Part shown: one piece after another, positions 17,288 through 26,440 of the stretch | Numbering within the stretch: the stretch's first letter is position 1 | How the letters are laid out: every line of letters starts with the position of its first letter | Origin: Plesiomonas shigelloides | GTDB lineage: Bacteria; Pseudomonadota; Gammaproteobacteria; Enterobacterales; CAMTGL01 | NCBI RefSeq assembly: GCF_900087055.1 | Contig: NZ_LT575468.1 | Span: 930,001 to 994,000, forward strand | Reading direction: 5' to 3' | Length of the DNA: 64,000 nt | Position numbers and translations under genes: made by a program | The notes under the pieces: generated by a model | Seen by the model: the letters and a program-made list of their open reading frames with translations, nothing else | The model's database searches: none | What the model was told of the DNA's origin: nothing

Positions 17288-17305
17288 TTTTATGCGGAGT
17301 ACACC

Positions 17306-17590
17306 ATGCTAGTGGAAATCAGCGCGCTAGATACCCGCCTTCGTGAATTGTTTGCCCCAGATGCGGATCCGGATCCAGATGAGATCTTACAGTTGATGGG
17401 ACAGCGTCAGCAGCTGTTGCAACGCCTGATACCAACATTGTCGGTCGAGAATAAGCAGCAGTTATTGCTAGAGACGCAAAGTTTGCTTTGCTTAGCGCAA
17501 ACCGCGAAGCAGGAGTGTGGTGATAAGCTGGCTGTGCGCAAACGCGGCCAGCGTGGGATTAATGCGTATCGCCAAGTCAGTACGCAGTAA
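17306..17590 (+). CDS. FliT-like / FlaI flagellar chaperone candidate
   Basis: A 94-aa, Leu/Gln-rich helical protein located exactly between fliD and fliS, where Vibrio encodes FlaI and enterics encode FliT nearby. It has predicted amphipathic helices (ISALDTRLRELF; LLQRLIPTL; QQLLLETQSLL) and a basic C-terminal tail (KLAVRKRGQRGINAYR). Role as an export chaperone for FliD or a related protein is inferred from position and shape, not from a sequence signature. GCGGAG precedes the ATG. Confidence 0.65.
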   Translation: MLVEISALDTRLRELFAPDADPDPDEILQLMGQRQQLLQRLIPTLSVENKQQLLLETQSLLCLAQTAKQECGDKLAVRKRGQRGINAYRQVSTQ

Positions 17591-17629
17591 GTTGCATTGG
17601 AATTTATGCAGTAAAGGTGAATTTAAATA

Positions 17630-18034
17630 ATGCGTGGCACATTACAAGCTTATAAAAAAGTATCCGTAGACAGTCAGTTAGATGCGGCATCACCACACCG
17701 GATTATTCAGATGCTGCTTGCCGGCGCTATTGAGCGTTTAATTCAAGGTAAGGCGGCGATGCAGGCCGGAAATACCGCGCAAAAGGGTGAGCGGCTAGGA
17801 AAGGCGATTGATATATTGACTAACCTAAAGGCCAGTTTGACCCGTGAAACGCCAGAGGCGGAAGCGATTGCTAATAATCTTGAAGGGTTATATGACTATA
17901 TGATTCGTCAAGTTTTTGACGCTAATGTCAATAATGAGACAGCAGGTCTTGACACCGTTATCGAATTATTACGTGAGATAAAAAGCTCATGGGATCAAAT
18001 ACCTGCAGATTTACATCATATCGGTGCGGAATAA
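17630..18034 (+). CDS. fliS: Flagellin export chaperone FliS
   Basis: FliS (134 aa) binds the flagellin C terminus in the cytoplasm and prevents premature polymerisation. Family features: LQAYKKVSVDSQLDAASPHRIIQMLLAGAIERLIQGK split across residues 4-42, then GKAIDILTNLKASLTRETPEAEAIANNLEGLYDYM and the C-terminal EIKSSWDQI. The gene is 39 bp after the fliT-like gene. Confidence 0.95.
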   Translation: MRGTLQAYKKVSVDSQLDAASPHRIIQMLLAGAIERLIQGKAAMQAGNTAQKGERLGKAIDILTNLKASLTRETPEAEAIANNLEGLYDYMIRQVFDANVNNETAGLDTVIELLREIKSSWDQIPADLHHIGAE

Positions 18035-18086
18035 ATTCGTTACAGAATTGGCAAAAACTTAGGGATGCTGCTAAATAAGCGAGAAC

Positions 18087-18102
18087 AGTGATATGTATCA
18101 CA
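18087..18102 (+). promoter_or_regulatory. CRP-like site upstream of flrA
   Basis: AGTGA-TATGTA-TCACA differs from the CRP consensus TGTGA-N6-TCACA at one core position. It lies about 175 bp upstream of flrA in a 243-bp A+T-rich gap. Catabolite control of the flagellar master regulator is plausible but not shown. Confidence 0.45.
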
Positions 18103-18277
18103 ATTATTTGTGATAATTTTTTTCTGATGTTATGCTTTTATGACTGAGCGATACGGGATTTTAGTTAATAACCTCACAAAATCACGAAATATTAAATAAA
18201 GCTCATGTTATAGGGTAGTCTGATATTGCTATAGTCGCTGCCATAAATACTAGAATCGTTACGTTAGACACATAATC

Positions 18278-19807
18278 ATGCCGGGACTGCAAAAATTTTT
18301 ACTGATAGAAGATGAGCCTCACCGCCGTGAGGTTCTGACGGTTATTTTTAACTTTATAGGTCAGGAAAATATCGTTGTTTCATCCAGAGATGTAGAGCTG
18401 TCTCTGGAGGAAAAGCATTCCTGGGCAGGCTGTTTGCTCGGCCGTATCACAAGTACGGATTCTCAGTATCAAGCAGTGATTGATTTTCTGCGTATCAATC
18501 ATCATATCCCTGTGATTACGTTTGCTGGGCAGGGCGAGGATTTACAAGGGCTTGCTAACTATGTTGGCGAAGTGGCTGAGCCTCTCAACTACGTTCAGTT
18601 AACCGAAGCGCTGGGGCACTGTTACGAATTTCAAGGTAAGCACTCGGCTTCTTATCCGCAAATTACCCGTAAAAACAGTCTATTCCGTAGCCTGGTAGGG
18701 CGCAGCCATGCGGTGCAAAATGTGCGCCGTATGATTGAGCAAGTAGCGCCTACTGACGCTAACGTGCTGATTTTAGGTGAGTCTGGTACCGGTAAAGAGG
18801 TGGTGGCACGTAATATCCACTATTACTCTGCTCGTCGAGAAGGGCCTTTTGTTCCGTTAAACTGCGGCGCTATTCCAGCCGAATTGTTGGAAAGTGAGCT
18901 GTTTGGGCACGAAAAAGGTGCGTTTACCGGTGCCATTTCTGCGCGTAAAGGCCGTTTTGAACTGGCTGAAGGCGGTACACTGTTCTTGGATGAAATCGGC
19001 GATATGCCGATGTCCATGCAGGTGAAGCTGCTGCGTGTATTGCAAGAGCGTTGCTTTGAGCGTGTGGGGAGCAATAAGACCATCCGCGCGGATGTGCGAG
19101 TGATTGCGGCAACACACCGTAACTTGGAAGAGATGATTGCCAATGGTGAGTTTCGCCAAGACTTGTACTACCGTCTGAATGTATTCCCGATTGATGTCCC
19201 AGCACTGCGTGAGCGGGCCGAGGATATTCCTTTGCTATTGCAAGAGTTGCTATCGCGTTTAACTGCCGAAGGTGCTCGCTCCGTTCACTTTACTCCGCGA
19301 GCGCTGCACTCACTGTGCGAGTACTCTTGGTCGGGTAATGTGCGTGAGTTGGCGAATTTGGTGGAGCGCTTAGTTATTTTGTATCCGGATGAGCTGATTG
19401 ATATCTGCCATTTGCCACCGAAATACCGCAGTGTTGAGGTATCGAGCTTCCAGCCGAATACCACACCAGCCGTGCAGGACTTGTCTGCATTACACGGTTA
19501 TCCGCGTAGCCATGAAGATGAACAAACCGAGCTAGAGCGTGCCGCACTGTCTGAGATCTTCAACGAGGCGGTGCCAGCCACAGGGGCTAGCCAGTCAGAA
19601 GGACCGTCTACTTTGGGTGCGTTACCGCCGGAAGGAATGAACCTCAAAGAGATGCTCTCTGATTTGGAGATTGGATTGATTCGTCAAGCGCTGGATGCTC
19701 AGTTCTGGGTTGTAGCCCGTGCCGCAGACATGCTGGGTATGCGCCGTACAACATTGGTTGAAAAAATGCGTAAGTACGGATTGAACAAGGAAAGCGCTGC
19801 AGTTTGA
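18278..19807 (+). CDS. flrA: Flagellar master regulator FlrA (sigma-54 activator)
   Basis: FlrA/FleQ (509 aa) activates RpoN at class II flagellar promoters. It has an N-terminal FleQ-type receiver-like domain ([21 protein letters not shown]; lacking a standard phosphoacceptor pattern), a central AAA+ domain (about 135-375) with Walker A GESGTGKE, the RpoN-contact loop GAFTGA and Walker [11 protein letters not shown], and a C-terminal Fis-type HTH (about 465-505; [20 protein letters not shown]). FleQ homologues bind c-di-GMP, so the same may hold here. It is transcribed alone, with a terminator at 19854-19902. The ribosome binding site is weak. Confidence 0.95.
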   Translation: MPGLQKFLLIEDEPHRREVLTVIFNFIGQENIVVSSRDVELSLEEKHSWAGCLLGRITSTDSQYQAVIDFLRINHHIPVITFAGQGEDLQGLANYVGEVAEPLNYVQLTEALGHCYEFQGKHSASYPQITRKNSLFRSLVGRSHAVQNVRRMIEQVAPTDANVLILGESGTGKEVVARNIHYYSARREGPFVPLNCGAIPAELLESELFGHEKGAFTGAISARKGRFELAEGGTLFLDEIGDMPMSMQVKLLRVLQERCFERVGSNKTIRADVRVIAATHRNLEEMIANGEFRQDLYYRLNVFPIDVPALRERAEDIPLLLQELLSRLTAEGARSVHFTPRALHSLCEYSWSGNVRELANLVERLVILYPDELIDICHLPPKYRSVEVSSFQPNTTPAVQDLSALHGYPRSHEDEQTELERAALSEIFNEAVPATGASQSEGPSTLGALPPEGMNLKEMLSDLEIGLIRQALDAQFWVVARAADMLGMRRTTLVEKMRKYGLNKESAAV

Positions 19808-19853
19808 CCGTTTAAGCGTTCTGTTACACATCTTATTAGTTCTGTCTCCAATC

Positions 19854-19902
19854 AAACACCACTGACTTTTCGGATGCTCCGTTTAAGTAGTGGTGTTTTT
19901 TT
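19854..19902 (+). terminator. Rho-independent terminator after flrA
   Basis: A 9-bp perfect stem (AACACCACT / AGTGGTGTT) with a 25-nt loop, followed by seven T. Confidence 0.8.
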
Positions 19903-20478
19903 ATGCGTTTTTGATGTTTCTCTTTTTTATTTACAGCTGCCACGAATCCAGTTGCCTCGATGCATATCTCAACTCTCAACTTGATGCTGAGGATTTTTAT
20001 CATGGTGGCTGCACGTAAATGACAAGTATCATAATGAGACACCTAGTTTGATGTAATTGGCGAATCGTGCTGAATTTTGGTTGTTACCTTAAATTATGAA
20101 TGTTACCGGTAAAATTGAGCACGATTCGCTAAATATAAGTATGGCTATAGTGTGGTATGCAAAGTTTATTTTCCGCTGCTATGAGCTATTCGGCTCAGTT
20201 AATATATGCAGTGGGGTTTGACTGCAATTTTAGCTAAACGTGCGATTGCTAAATAATGATATAAAATAATGTTGGCTAATTATTTTATTATTTCATCATA
20301 TAATTAACGAATTATATGCACGGCGGCGCACTTGTGCATCTTTGTGTTTTCCAAAATATACGCTTATTGATACATCGATATGATGTGATGAGTTTTCTGT
20401 TCTTATCTTGAAACCGCATCGGCTTTTATATGATGCTTTTACCGTACACTAAGGATAACCACACCGATTCTGCTGCTC
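19903..20478. other. Long A+T-rich gap between flrA and flrBC
   Basis: About 575 bp without a credible ORF. It contains a 70-bp imperfect inverted repeat (20060-20129) and ends at an RpoN-like promoter. The base composition is well below that of the neighbouring genes. Confidence 0.6.
20060..20129. repeat. 19-bp inverted repeat in flrA-flrBC gap
   Basis: The left arm GCGAATCGTGCTGAATTTT (20060-20078) and the right arm AAAATTGAGCACGATTCGC (20111-20129) are complementary at 18 of 19 positions, with a 32-bp spacer. The spacer has two copies of TGTTACC. No T tract follows. Function unknown: operator, structured RNA or small inserted element. Confidence 0.75.
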
Positions 20479-20494
20479 TGGTCTGCTATTTGCT
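20479..20494 (+). promoter_or_regulatory. Sigma-54 promoter candidate for flrBC
   Basis: TGGTCTGCTATTTGCT has GG-N10-GC spacing, TGG at -24 and TTGCT at -12. It is 61 bp upstream of the flrBC ATG, consistent with activation by FlrA. Confidence 0.65.
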
Positions 20495-20554
20495 TAGTTC
20501 TCCATAAATCACTGTTTTCAGTCAGTGCGACTTAAGCAAAATGAAGGTGGAACC

Positions 20555-22231
20555 ATGTCTGACCCTGTCGCTCCTCTCTTGCAACCGGCTGCCTATTATC
20601 AGCAAATGATTGCGGCGATGCCGGTGGCTGTGATTGTGCTGAATGGGCATGGTTATGTGGCCGAGGCCAATGCGGAAGCAGTGCGTTTGCTGGGCGAGCC
20701 TCTGTGTGGTGAGCGTTGGTTAGATATTATCCAACGCTGTTTTGCACCACAAAAAGATGATGGTCATGAAGTGTCGCTGCGTGATGGGCGACGGGTGCGG
20801 GTGGCGCTGTCTGCAACCGATGCGGGGCAACTCATCTTGATCACTGATTTGACCGATTCGCGCTTGTTACAGGCGCGAGTGAGTAAGCAGCAACAGCGTT
20901 CGTCACTGGGCCAAATCTTGGCCTCGGTCGCGCATCAACTGCATGCGCCGCTTTCATCGGCGTTGCTATACGCTGAAGAGTTACAGTCGGCGGCCTTGCA
21001 GCCTGAGCAGCGACAGCGTTTTCAGCGCAAGCTGTACGAGCGATTACAGGAGCTCAGTGCGCAAGCGCAGGATATGCGCCGTTTTTGTCGGCAAAATCCA
21101 CTGTCTAGCAATAGCCCATCGTCGAACAATAGCGAACAGTACGGTACTGAGCTGACCTCTGAGTGTGCCAGTCAGCCGGTGATCCATGATGCTCGTTCGT
21201 GCCATTTGTATACCTTAGCCGAAAAAGTGGCGGCGACCGATGCGACGGTGATGATCCAAGGGCCGAGTGGGGTCGGTAAAGAGGTGCTAGCGCGTTTTAT
21301 CCATCAGCACTCACCGCGAGCCGGTGCGCCATTCGTGGCGATTAACTGCGCGGCGATCCCGGATCACATGTTGGAAGCCACCTTGTTTGGCTATGAAAAG
21401 GGCGCGTTTACCGGCGCGGTGCAAGCTTGTCCAGGGAAGTTTGAGCAGGCGCAAGGCGGTACCTTACTGCTGGATGAAATCAGTGAGATGGCGCTTAGCC
21501 TGCAGGCGAAATTATTGCGGGTGCTACAAGAGCGTGAAGTGGAGCGCTTAGGGGGACGCAAGACTATCAGCCTGAACGTACGGGTGCTGGCGACCTCGAA
21601 CCGGCAGCTGCTGGATGCGGTGCGTCAGGGCGAATTTCGTGAAGATCTCTACTATCGCTTGAATGTGTTTCCACTGCACTTGAGCGCCTTGCGTGAGCGA
21701 CCGGATGACATTATCCCGCTGGCGCATTATCTGCTCGCGCGCCATGCTGCGCGTGATTATCAGCTGACAGGGCGCAGTACCTTACCGCGTTTGACTGCCG
21801 ACGCGGCGCAGCTGCTGCGCCGTTACCGCTGGCCGGGCAACGTGCGTGAACTGGACAACGTGATGCAGCGCGCCTTGATCTTATCCGCTAGCGATGAAAT
21901 CGGCGTGCATGACATTTTGCTGGAGCCTGAGCAGTGTCAAACGGCCATGACGCCATCCCTGAGCGAGTTTTCCCCTGCAGTGAGCCATGCGGAGCAAGAC
22001 GCTCTGAGCGCAGCGTTACCCGAGGCAGGCTTGGATCCTGCGATAAGCGCAACCTCGGCGGCTACCCTCGATGGTGACCTGCGTTTGCAGGAAGCCAACT
22101 TGATTTTACAGGCGCTGCACGCCTGCGATGGGCGCCGCCTCGAAACTGCGGAGCGCCTCGGCATTAGCCCTCGCACCTTGCGCTACAAACTGGCTCGCAT
22201 GCGCGATAGCGGGATAGCGATCCCGCAGTAA
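20555..22231 (+). CDS. flrBC: Fused FlrB/FlrC-type sigma-54 activator (PAS-HisKA-AAA+-HTH)
   Basis: This 558-aa protein combines parts of two proteins that are separate in other polar flagellates. Residues about 12-105 are a PAS domain of the FlrB/FleS kind ([32 protein letters not shown]). Residues about 117-180 are a histidine box, [20 protein letters not shown], with His127. The HATPase domain is absent, and so is any receiver with its phosphoacceptor aspartate. After a short Ser/Asn-rich linker (183-195) comes an AAA+ domain with Walker A GPSGVGKE (236-243), GAFTGA (283-288) and Walker B LLLDEIS, then a Fis-type HTH (about 515-550). The ATG at 20555 is preceded by AAGGTGGA; an upstream GTG is unlikely. 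It should activate class III promoters, without ordinary phosphorelay. Confidence 0.88.
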   Translation: MSDPVAPLLQPAAYYQQMIAAMPVAVIVLNGHGYVAEANAEAVRLLGEPLCGERWLDIIQRCFAPQKDDGHEVSLRDGRRVRVALSATDAGQLILITDLTDSRLLQARVSKQQQRSSLGQILASVAHQLHAPLSSALLYAEELQSAALQPEQRQRFQRKLYERLQELSAQAQDMRRFCRQNPLSSNSPSSNNSEQYGTELTSECASQPVIHDARSCHLYTLAEKVAATDATVMIQGPSGVGKEVLARFIHQHSPRAGAPFVAINCAAIPDHMLEATLFGYEKGAFTGAVQACPGKFEQAQGGTLLLDEISEMALSLQAKLLRVLQEREVERLGGRKTISLNVRVLATSNRQLLDAVRQGEFREDLYYRLNVFPLHLSALRERPDDIIPLAHYLLARHAARDYQLTGRSTLPRLTADAAQLLRRYRWPGNVRELDNVMQRALILSASDEIGVHDILLEPEQCQTAMTPSLSEFSPAVSHAEQDALSAALPEAGLDPAISATSAATLDGDLRLQEANLILQALHACDGRRLETAERLGISPRTLRYKLARMRDSGIAIPQ

Positions 22232-22250
22232 TCCCGCATCGCATTTTTTT
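22203..22250 (+). terminator. Terminator at the 3' end of flrBC
   Basis: GCGAT-a-GCGGGAT pairs with ATCCCGCATCGC, followed by seven T. The loop contains a second ATCCCGC, so two alternative hairpins are possible. The left arm is inside the coding region. Confidence 0.75.
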
Positions 22251-22309
22251 GCTACAGCAGAGGTTGGCGATTTCGGTGCGAGTGATGCCACATTTTGGTT
22301 CGCCGGATG

Positions 22310-22325
22310 TGGTATCTAAATTGCA
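22310..22325 (+). promoter_or_regulatory. Sigma-54 promoter candidate for fliE operon
   Basis: TGGTATCTAAATTGCA has GG-N10-GC spacing and a full TTGCA -12 element. It is 61 bp upstream of the fliE ATG. Confidence 0.72.
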
Positions 22326-22386
22326 TGAGGGGTAATTAATCTTAATTTAAGTCGTTCTGATGACGTTTTGACGATGGAGTTTGAGG

Positions 22387-22710
22387 ATGGAATTGTCCGC
22401 AATACAGCAAGAAATGAAGAGCATGGCTCTGGATGCTGCGGGATCCGCGCGCAGCCTGCCGGTAACGGGTACGGCGCAGAACAGTGCTTTGGACTTCTCT
22501 GCTTTATTAGGGGATGCCATCAACCATGTCAACGGTCTGCAAAAGGCCTCTAACACCATGGCGACGCGCTTTGATGCCGGCGATCACAGTGTTGGGCTGG
22601 CAGATGTGATGATCGCGGGGCAAAAATCCTCCGTGGCCTTTGAGGCGACGGTACAGGTACGTAATAAGCTGCTTGAAGCTTATAAAGAAATCATGAGTAT
22701 GCCTGTCTGA
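22387..22710 (+). CDS. fliE: Flagellar hook-basal body protein FliE
   Basis: FliE (107 aa) links the MS ring to the rod. The conserved C-terminal half is present: MATRFDAGDHSVGLADVMIA, then QKSSVAFEATVQVRNKLLEAYKEIM (split for display). The ATG at 22387 with GGAG 6-8 bp upstream is preferred over an in-frame TTG two codons earlier. First gene of a tight fliEFGHIJ operon. Confidence 0.94.
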   Translation: MELSAIQQEMKSMALDAAGSARSLPVTGTAQNSALDFSALLGDAINHVNGLQKASNTMATRFDAGDHSVGLADVMIAGQKSSVAFEATVQVRNKLLEAYKEIMSMPV

Positions 22711-22727
22711 CGGCACGCGGTTGAATT

Positions 22728-24437
22728 ATGGCAGACTCCAGTACAACTTTAGCAACAGCAACCGATCCGGTGGGCGCAGGTAGCGCCGGACAAAATCCGG
22801 ATCTGGGTGAGCGCTCCTCGCGCTTTGAATTTCTCTCGCAGGTCGACTGGCTACGCCAGCTGATCTTGGTCGTGGCAGTCGCAATTTGTATTGCGCTGAT
22901 TATCTTTGCTTTTTTCTGGGCTCAAGAGCCGGAAATGCGTCCGCTTGGCACTTACGGTAACGAAGAGTTGGTGCAGACGCTGGACTATCTTGACCAGAAC
23001 AAAGTGCCCTACAAACTCGATGGCAACACCATCAAGGTCGCTCAAGACCAATATCAGAAAGTCCAACTGATGCTGACCCGTGCCGGGCTGGATAAACCGG
23101 CTGATAACGGTGATAGCATCTTGCTCAGTGATATGGGCTTTGGGGTTTCGCAGCGTCTGGAGCGGGAACGCCTGAAGCTAAGCCGTGAGCGGCAGTTGGC
23201 GTCGGCGATTGAGCAAATTCGCAACGTGATGAAGGCGCAGGTTCTGTTGGCGCTGCCGCGTGAGAGCGTGTTTATCCGCGATCAGAACAACGCCAGTGCC
23301 AGCGTGATGGTGACGCTGCGCGCCGGTAAGAGCCTGACTCAGGAAGAGGTGGACTCGATTGTGGATATGGTCGCATCGGCCGTACCGGGATTGAGCACCA
23401 CGCGGGTGACGGTTTCCGATCAAACCGGTCGTTTGCTGAATTCCGGCAGCCAAGATCCAGCGTCAATGGCCCAGCGTCGGGAATTTGACTTACAGCGGCA
23501 GCAAGAAAAAGCGCTGCGCGAAAAGATTGACTCCATCCTGATCCCGGTCTTGGGCATGGGCGCCTATACCGCCGAAGTCGGCGTGCTGATGGATTTTACC
23601 CAGCGCGAACAGACGCAAAAGCAGTTTGACCAAGACAAACCGGCGATGCGCAGTGAGTTTAGCCGCGAGAACGTGAACCGTGGCCGTGGTGTGGCCGGCG
23701 TACCGGGCGCGCTGAGCAATCAGCCACCGGCGGACTCTTCAATTCCGCAGGATGTTAAAGCACTGCAAAACGGTGACAAGCTTTCCGACGGTAGCTTTAG
23801 CAAAGAGTCGACTCGTAACTACGAGGTGGATACCACCATTAAGCACACCCGTCAGGCGACCGGTCAGCTGGAGAAAATGAGCGTTTCGGTGGCGGTGGAT
23901 TACAAGCCGGGTACGGCGCCGGATACCGGCAATGCGGTGCGTGTGGCGCGAAATGATGCTGAACTGGAAAACTTACGTCGCTTGCTGATTGGCGGTTTGG
24001 GTATGGACATGAAGCGCGGCGACGTGCTGGAGCTGGTCTCCGTACCTTTCGCGTCTACCGATGCCTTGGCCGATATTACCGAGCCGGCGTTCTGGGAAAG
24101 TGAGAACTTCCGTCAGAGCATTCGATATCTGTCTGCGGCGCTGGTGGTGGTGGTTCTGCTGCTGGTGCTGGTGCGTCCGGCGATGCAGCGTCTGCTCAAT
24201 CCGAAGATCGACAAGCAACTGCAAGAAGATGCCGAAAACGAATTGCTGCAAGAAGACGAGCTCAAATTGCTCAGCAGCGATTTGGAAGACAGCACCCTGT
24301 CGATAGGCAGTATGTTGGAGCTGCCGAACTTGCACCGAGATGAAGATCTGGTGAAAGCCGTGCGGGCTCTGGCCGCGAACGAGCCTGAGTTGGCAACGCA
24401 AGTAATTAAGTACTGGCTGGAAAACCATGACAAATGA
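22728..24437 (+). CDS. fliF: Flagellar MS-ring protein FliF
   Basis: FliF (569 aa) forms the inner-membrane MS ring. It has two membrane segments, LILVVAVAICIALIIFAFFW (about 44-63) and AALVVVVLLLVLV (about 467-480). The periplasmic secretin-like repeats include DLDQNKVPYKL-type and MLTRAGLDKPADNGDS sequence, and a ring-forming segment with RARVLLALPRES-like KAQVLLALPRESVF. The C-terminal cytoplasmic tail (LVKAVRALAANEPELATQVI) is the FliG-binding part. It overlaps fliG by 11 bp. Confidence 0.96.
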   Translation: MADSSTTLATATDPVGAGSAGQNPDLGERSSRFEFLSQVDWLRQLILVVAVAICIALIIFAFFWAQEPEMRPLGTYGNEELVQTLDYLDQNKVPYKLDGNTIKVAQDQYQKVQLMLTRAGLDKPADNGDSILLSDMGFGVSQRLERERLKLSRERQLASAIEQIRNVMKAQVLLALPRESVFIRDQNNASASVMVTLRAGKSLTQEEVDSIVDMVASAVPGLSTTRVTVSDQTGRLLNSGSQDPASMAQRREFDLQRQQEKALREKIDSILIPVLGMGAYTAEVGVLMDFTQREQTQKQFDQDKPAMRSEFSRENVNRGRGVAGVPGALSNQPPADSSIPQDVKALQNGDKLSDGSFSKESTRNYEVDTTIKHTRQATGQLEKMSVSVAVDYKPGTAPDTGNAVRVARNDAELENLRRLLIGGLGMDMKRGDVLELVSVPFASTDALADITEPAFWESENFRQSIRYLSAALVVVVLLLVLVRPAMQRLLNPKIDKQLQEDAENELLQEDELKLLSSDLEDSTLSIGSMLELPNLHRDEDLVKAVRALAANEPELATQVIKYWLENHDK

Positions 24438-25455
24438 TAATGAGCTGGCCCCTTCGGTCTCGATGTCGGGGCTGGAGATGGCCTCGATTTTGTTGCTGAG
24501 CCTGAGCGAAGAAGACGCCGGTAACATTCTCAGCAAACTCGAGCCTAAGCAGGTGCAGAAACTGGGCCGTCAGATGGCGGTCACCCTCGACCCGGGTCAC
24601 GATCAGGTGTCGTATGTGCATCGCCGCTTTGTGGATGATATCCAGAAATTCACCAGCATTGGTGTCGGTAGCCATGACTTCGTGCGTAATGCCTTGGTGG
24701 CGGCACTGGGTGAAGATAAAGCCAGCAATCTGGTGGATCAGATCATCTTGTCCAGTGGCTCCAAAGGCTTGGATACCCTCAAGTGGATGGATGCGCGTCA
24801 GGTGGCCAGCATCATCCAGCACGAACACCCGCAGATCCAGACCATTGTGTTGGCCTATCTGGAGCCGGATCAGTCGGCCAGTATCTTGGCCCAGTTCCCA
24901 GAGCGGGTACGTCTGGATTTGACCATGCGTATAGCGAACTTGTCCGAGGTTCAGCCAGCCGCGCTGCAAGAGCTGAACGACATCATGGAGAAACAGTTCG
25001 CCGGTCAAGCCGGTGCCCAGTCTGCGAAGATGGGTGGACCGAAGGCGGCGGCCGAGATCATGAACTATCTGGACACCTCTATCGAATCGCCATTGATGGA
25101 TTCTCTGCGCGAGCACGACGAAGAGCTGGCTCAGCAGATCCACGATCTGATGTTTGTGTTCGACAACCTGATGGACGTGGAAGATCGCGGTATTCAGATG
25201 TTGTTGCGCGAAGTGCCGAACGATGTGCTGCAGCGGGCTCTCAAAGGCGCCGACGAACACCTGCGCGAAAAGGTATACCGCAATATGTCCAAACGGGCGG
25301 TGGAAATGCTGCGCGAAGATCTGGAAGCCATGGGCCCAGTACGGGTCGCCGATGTGGAGGCCGCCCAGAAAGAGGTGCTGGCTATCATTCGTCGGATGGC
25401 CGATGCCGGCGAGATTGTGATCAACAGCCCTGGCAGTGGCGATCAGTTTATCTAA
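24427..25455 (+). CDS. fliG: Flagellar motor switch protein FliG
   Basis: FliG (342 aa) is the rotor protein that takes torque from the stator. The N-terminal FliF-binding domain (ASILLLSLSEEDAGNILSKL), the middle domain with the EHPQ motif (QHEHPQIQTIVLAYLEPDQS) and the C-terminal domain with charged torque residues (VFDNLMDVEDRGIQMLLREV) are all present, followed by KRAVEMLREDLEAMGPVRV. The start lies inside the end of fliF. Confidence 0.97.
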   Translation: MTNDNELAPSVSMSGLEMASILLLSLSEEDAGNILSKLEPKQVQKLGRQMAVTLDPGHDQVSYVHRRFVDDIQKFTSIGVGSHDFVRNALVAALGEDKASNLVDQIILSSGSKGLDTLKWMDARQVASIIQHEHPQIQTIVLAYLEPDQSASILAQFPERVRLDLTMRIANLSEVQPAALQELNDIMEKQFAGQAGAQSAKMGGPKAAAEIMNYLDTSIESPLMDSLREHDEELAQQIHDLMFVFDNLMDVEDRGIQMLLREVPNDVLQRALKGADEHLREKVYRNMSKRAVEMLREDLEAMGPVRVADVEAAQKEVLAIIRRMADAGEIVINSPGSGDQFI

Positions 25456-25471
25456 GCGGTGAGGTAACCAG

Positions 25472-26440
25472 ATGGATGAGCGTCAAACCGGCCGCTATGT
25501 GCGCCCCGACGAGACCGCAGCCGAGCAGTTTGAAAGCTGGTCGCTGCCCGATTACAGTCACGAGGTGCTGGATGAAAGCACCTTAAACGCGCTGGGCTAT
25601 AACCGCACAATCCGCTGGCCGGATCCCGAGCCGGAGCAGGAAGAGAGCGTACCGGCGCTGACTGCCGAAGAGCTGGAGCAAATTCATCAGGCCGCCCGCG
25701 ATGAGGGATTTGCCGCTGGTCACGCCGAAGGTAAACAAGAAGGTTTTACCGCCGGTCACGCCGAAGGTAAGAGCGCCGGTTTCACTGAAGGGCTGGCCGA
25801 AGGCCGTGAGCAGGGCATTGCCGAAGGGCAAGCCGAAATCGCGCAGCATGTGCAGGCGTTGACTCAGGCGCTGGGTCAGTTGCATCAGCCTTTGCGCGAT
25901 ATCGACACCCAGCTCGAGCAGCAACTGCTGCACATGGTGCTGACGCTGACTCGCGAAGTGACGCAAACCGAGGTCAGTCTCAATCCGGCAGTATTGCTGG
26001 AGACTTTGCGCCAAGCCATTGCCGCGCTGCCGGTTGCTGCCGAACATCCGTTAATCTGTCTGCATCCGCAGGATTTAGCGTGCGTTGAGCAGCACTATTC
26101 GCCAGAGCAAATTCGTGAGCAGGGTTGGCGTTTGCGCGCCGATCCGGCGATGGCGCGCGGCGATGTGCGGGTCAGTGAGCATGTCTCGCAAGTGCGCTGT
26201 GATATGGCGCAGCGTCTGGCGCAAGTGCTGGAGCAATTTCGCCATGTGAACCATCGCCGCTTAGAAGCACTAGATGAAGCGGTACAGGCTGCGCATGATC
26301 GCATGCCGCCGGCACCGCCTGAGCTCGCGCCAGATGAGTCAGCTCCAGCGCAGCTAACGCCAGAGCAGGCCAATTCCCTTTCTGATACCAGTGCTGAGCC
26401 ACAGCGCAGCGATGCGGAGACCGCGCATGTCCCTGCGTGA
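25472..26440 (+). CDS. fliH: Flagellar export ATPase regulator FliH
   Basis: FliH (322 aa) anchors and regulates the FliI ATPase. It has an N-terminal region of repeated GxxxG helix segments (about residues 76-122; GHAEGK occurs twice and GLAEGR/GQAE follow), the hallmark of FliH, and a conserved C-terminal domain ([33 protein letters not shown]). The C-terminal 50 residues are Pro/Ala/Glu-rich and not conserved. The repeats are also visible in the DNA as near-identical 33-bp units at about 25712-25775. It overlaps fliI by 14 bp. Confidence 0.93.
   Translation: MDERQTGRYVRPDETAAEQFESWSLPDYSHEVLDESTLNALGYNRTIRWPDPEPEQEESVPALTAEELEQIHQAARDEGFAAGHAEGKQEGFTAGHAEGKSAGFTEGLAEGREQGIAEGQAEIAQHVQALTQALGQLHQPLRDIDTQLEQQLLHMVLTLTREVTQTEVSLNPAVLLETLRQAIAALPVAAEHPLICLHPQDLACVEQHYSPEQIREQGWRLRADPAMARGDVRVSEHVSQVRCDMAQRLAQVLEQFRHVNHRRLEALDEAVQAAHDRMPPAPPELAPDESAPAQLTPEQANSLSDTSAEPQRSDAETAHVPA

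Noticed and set aside
24406-25260. 284-codon minus-strand frame opposite fliG
   Set aside because: Shadow of a strongly conserved gene with high codon bias; His/Gln-rich without known motifs.
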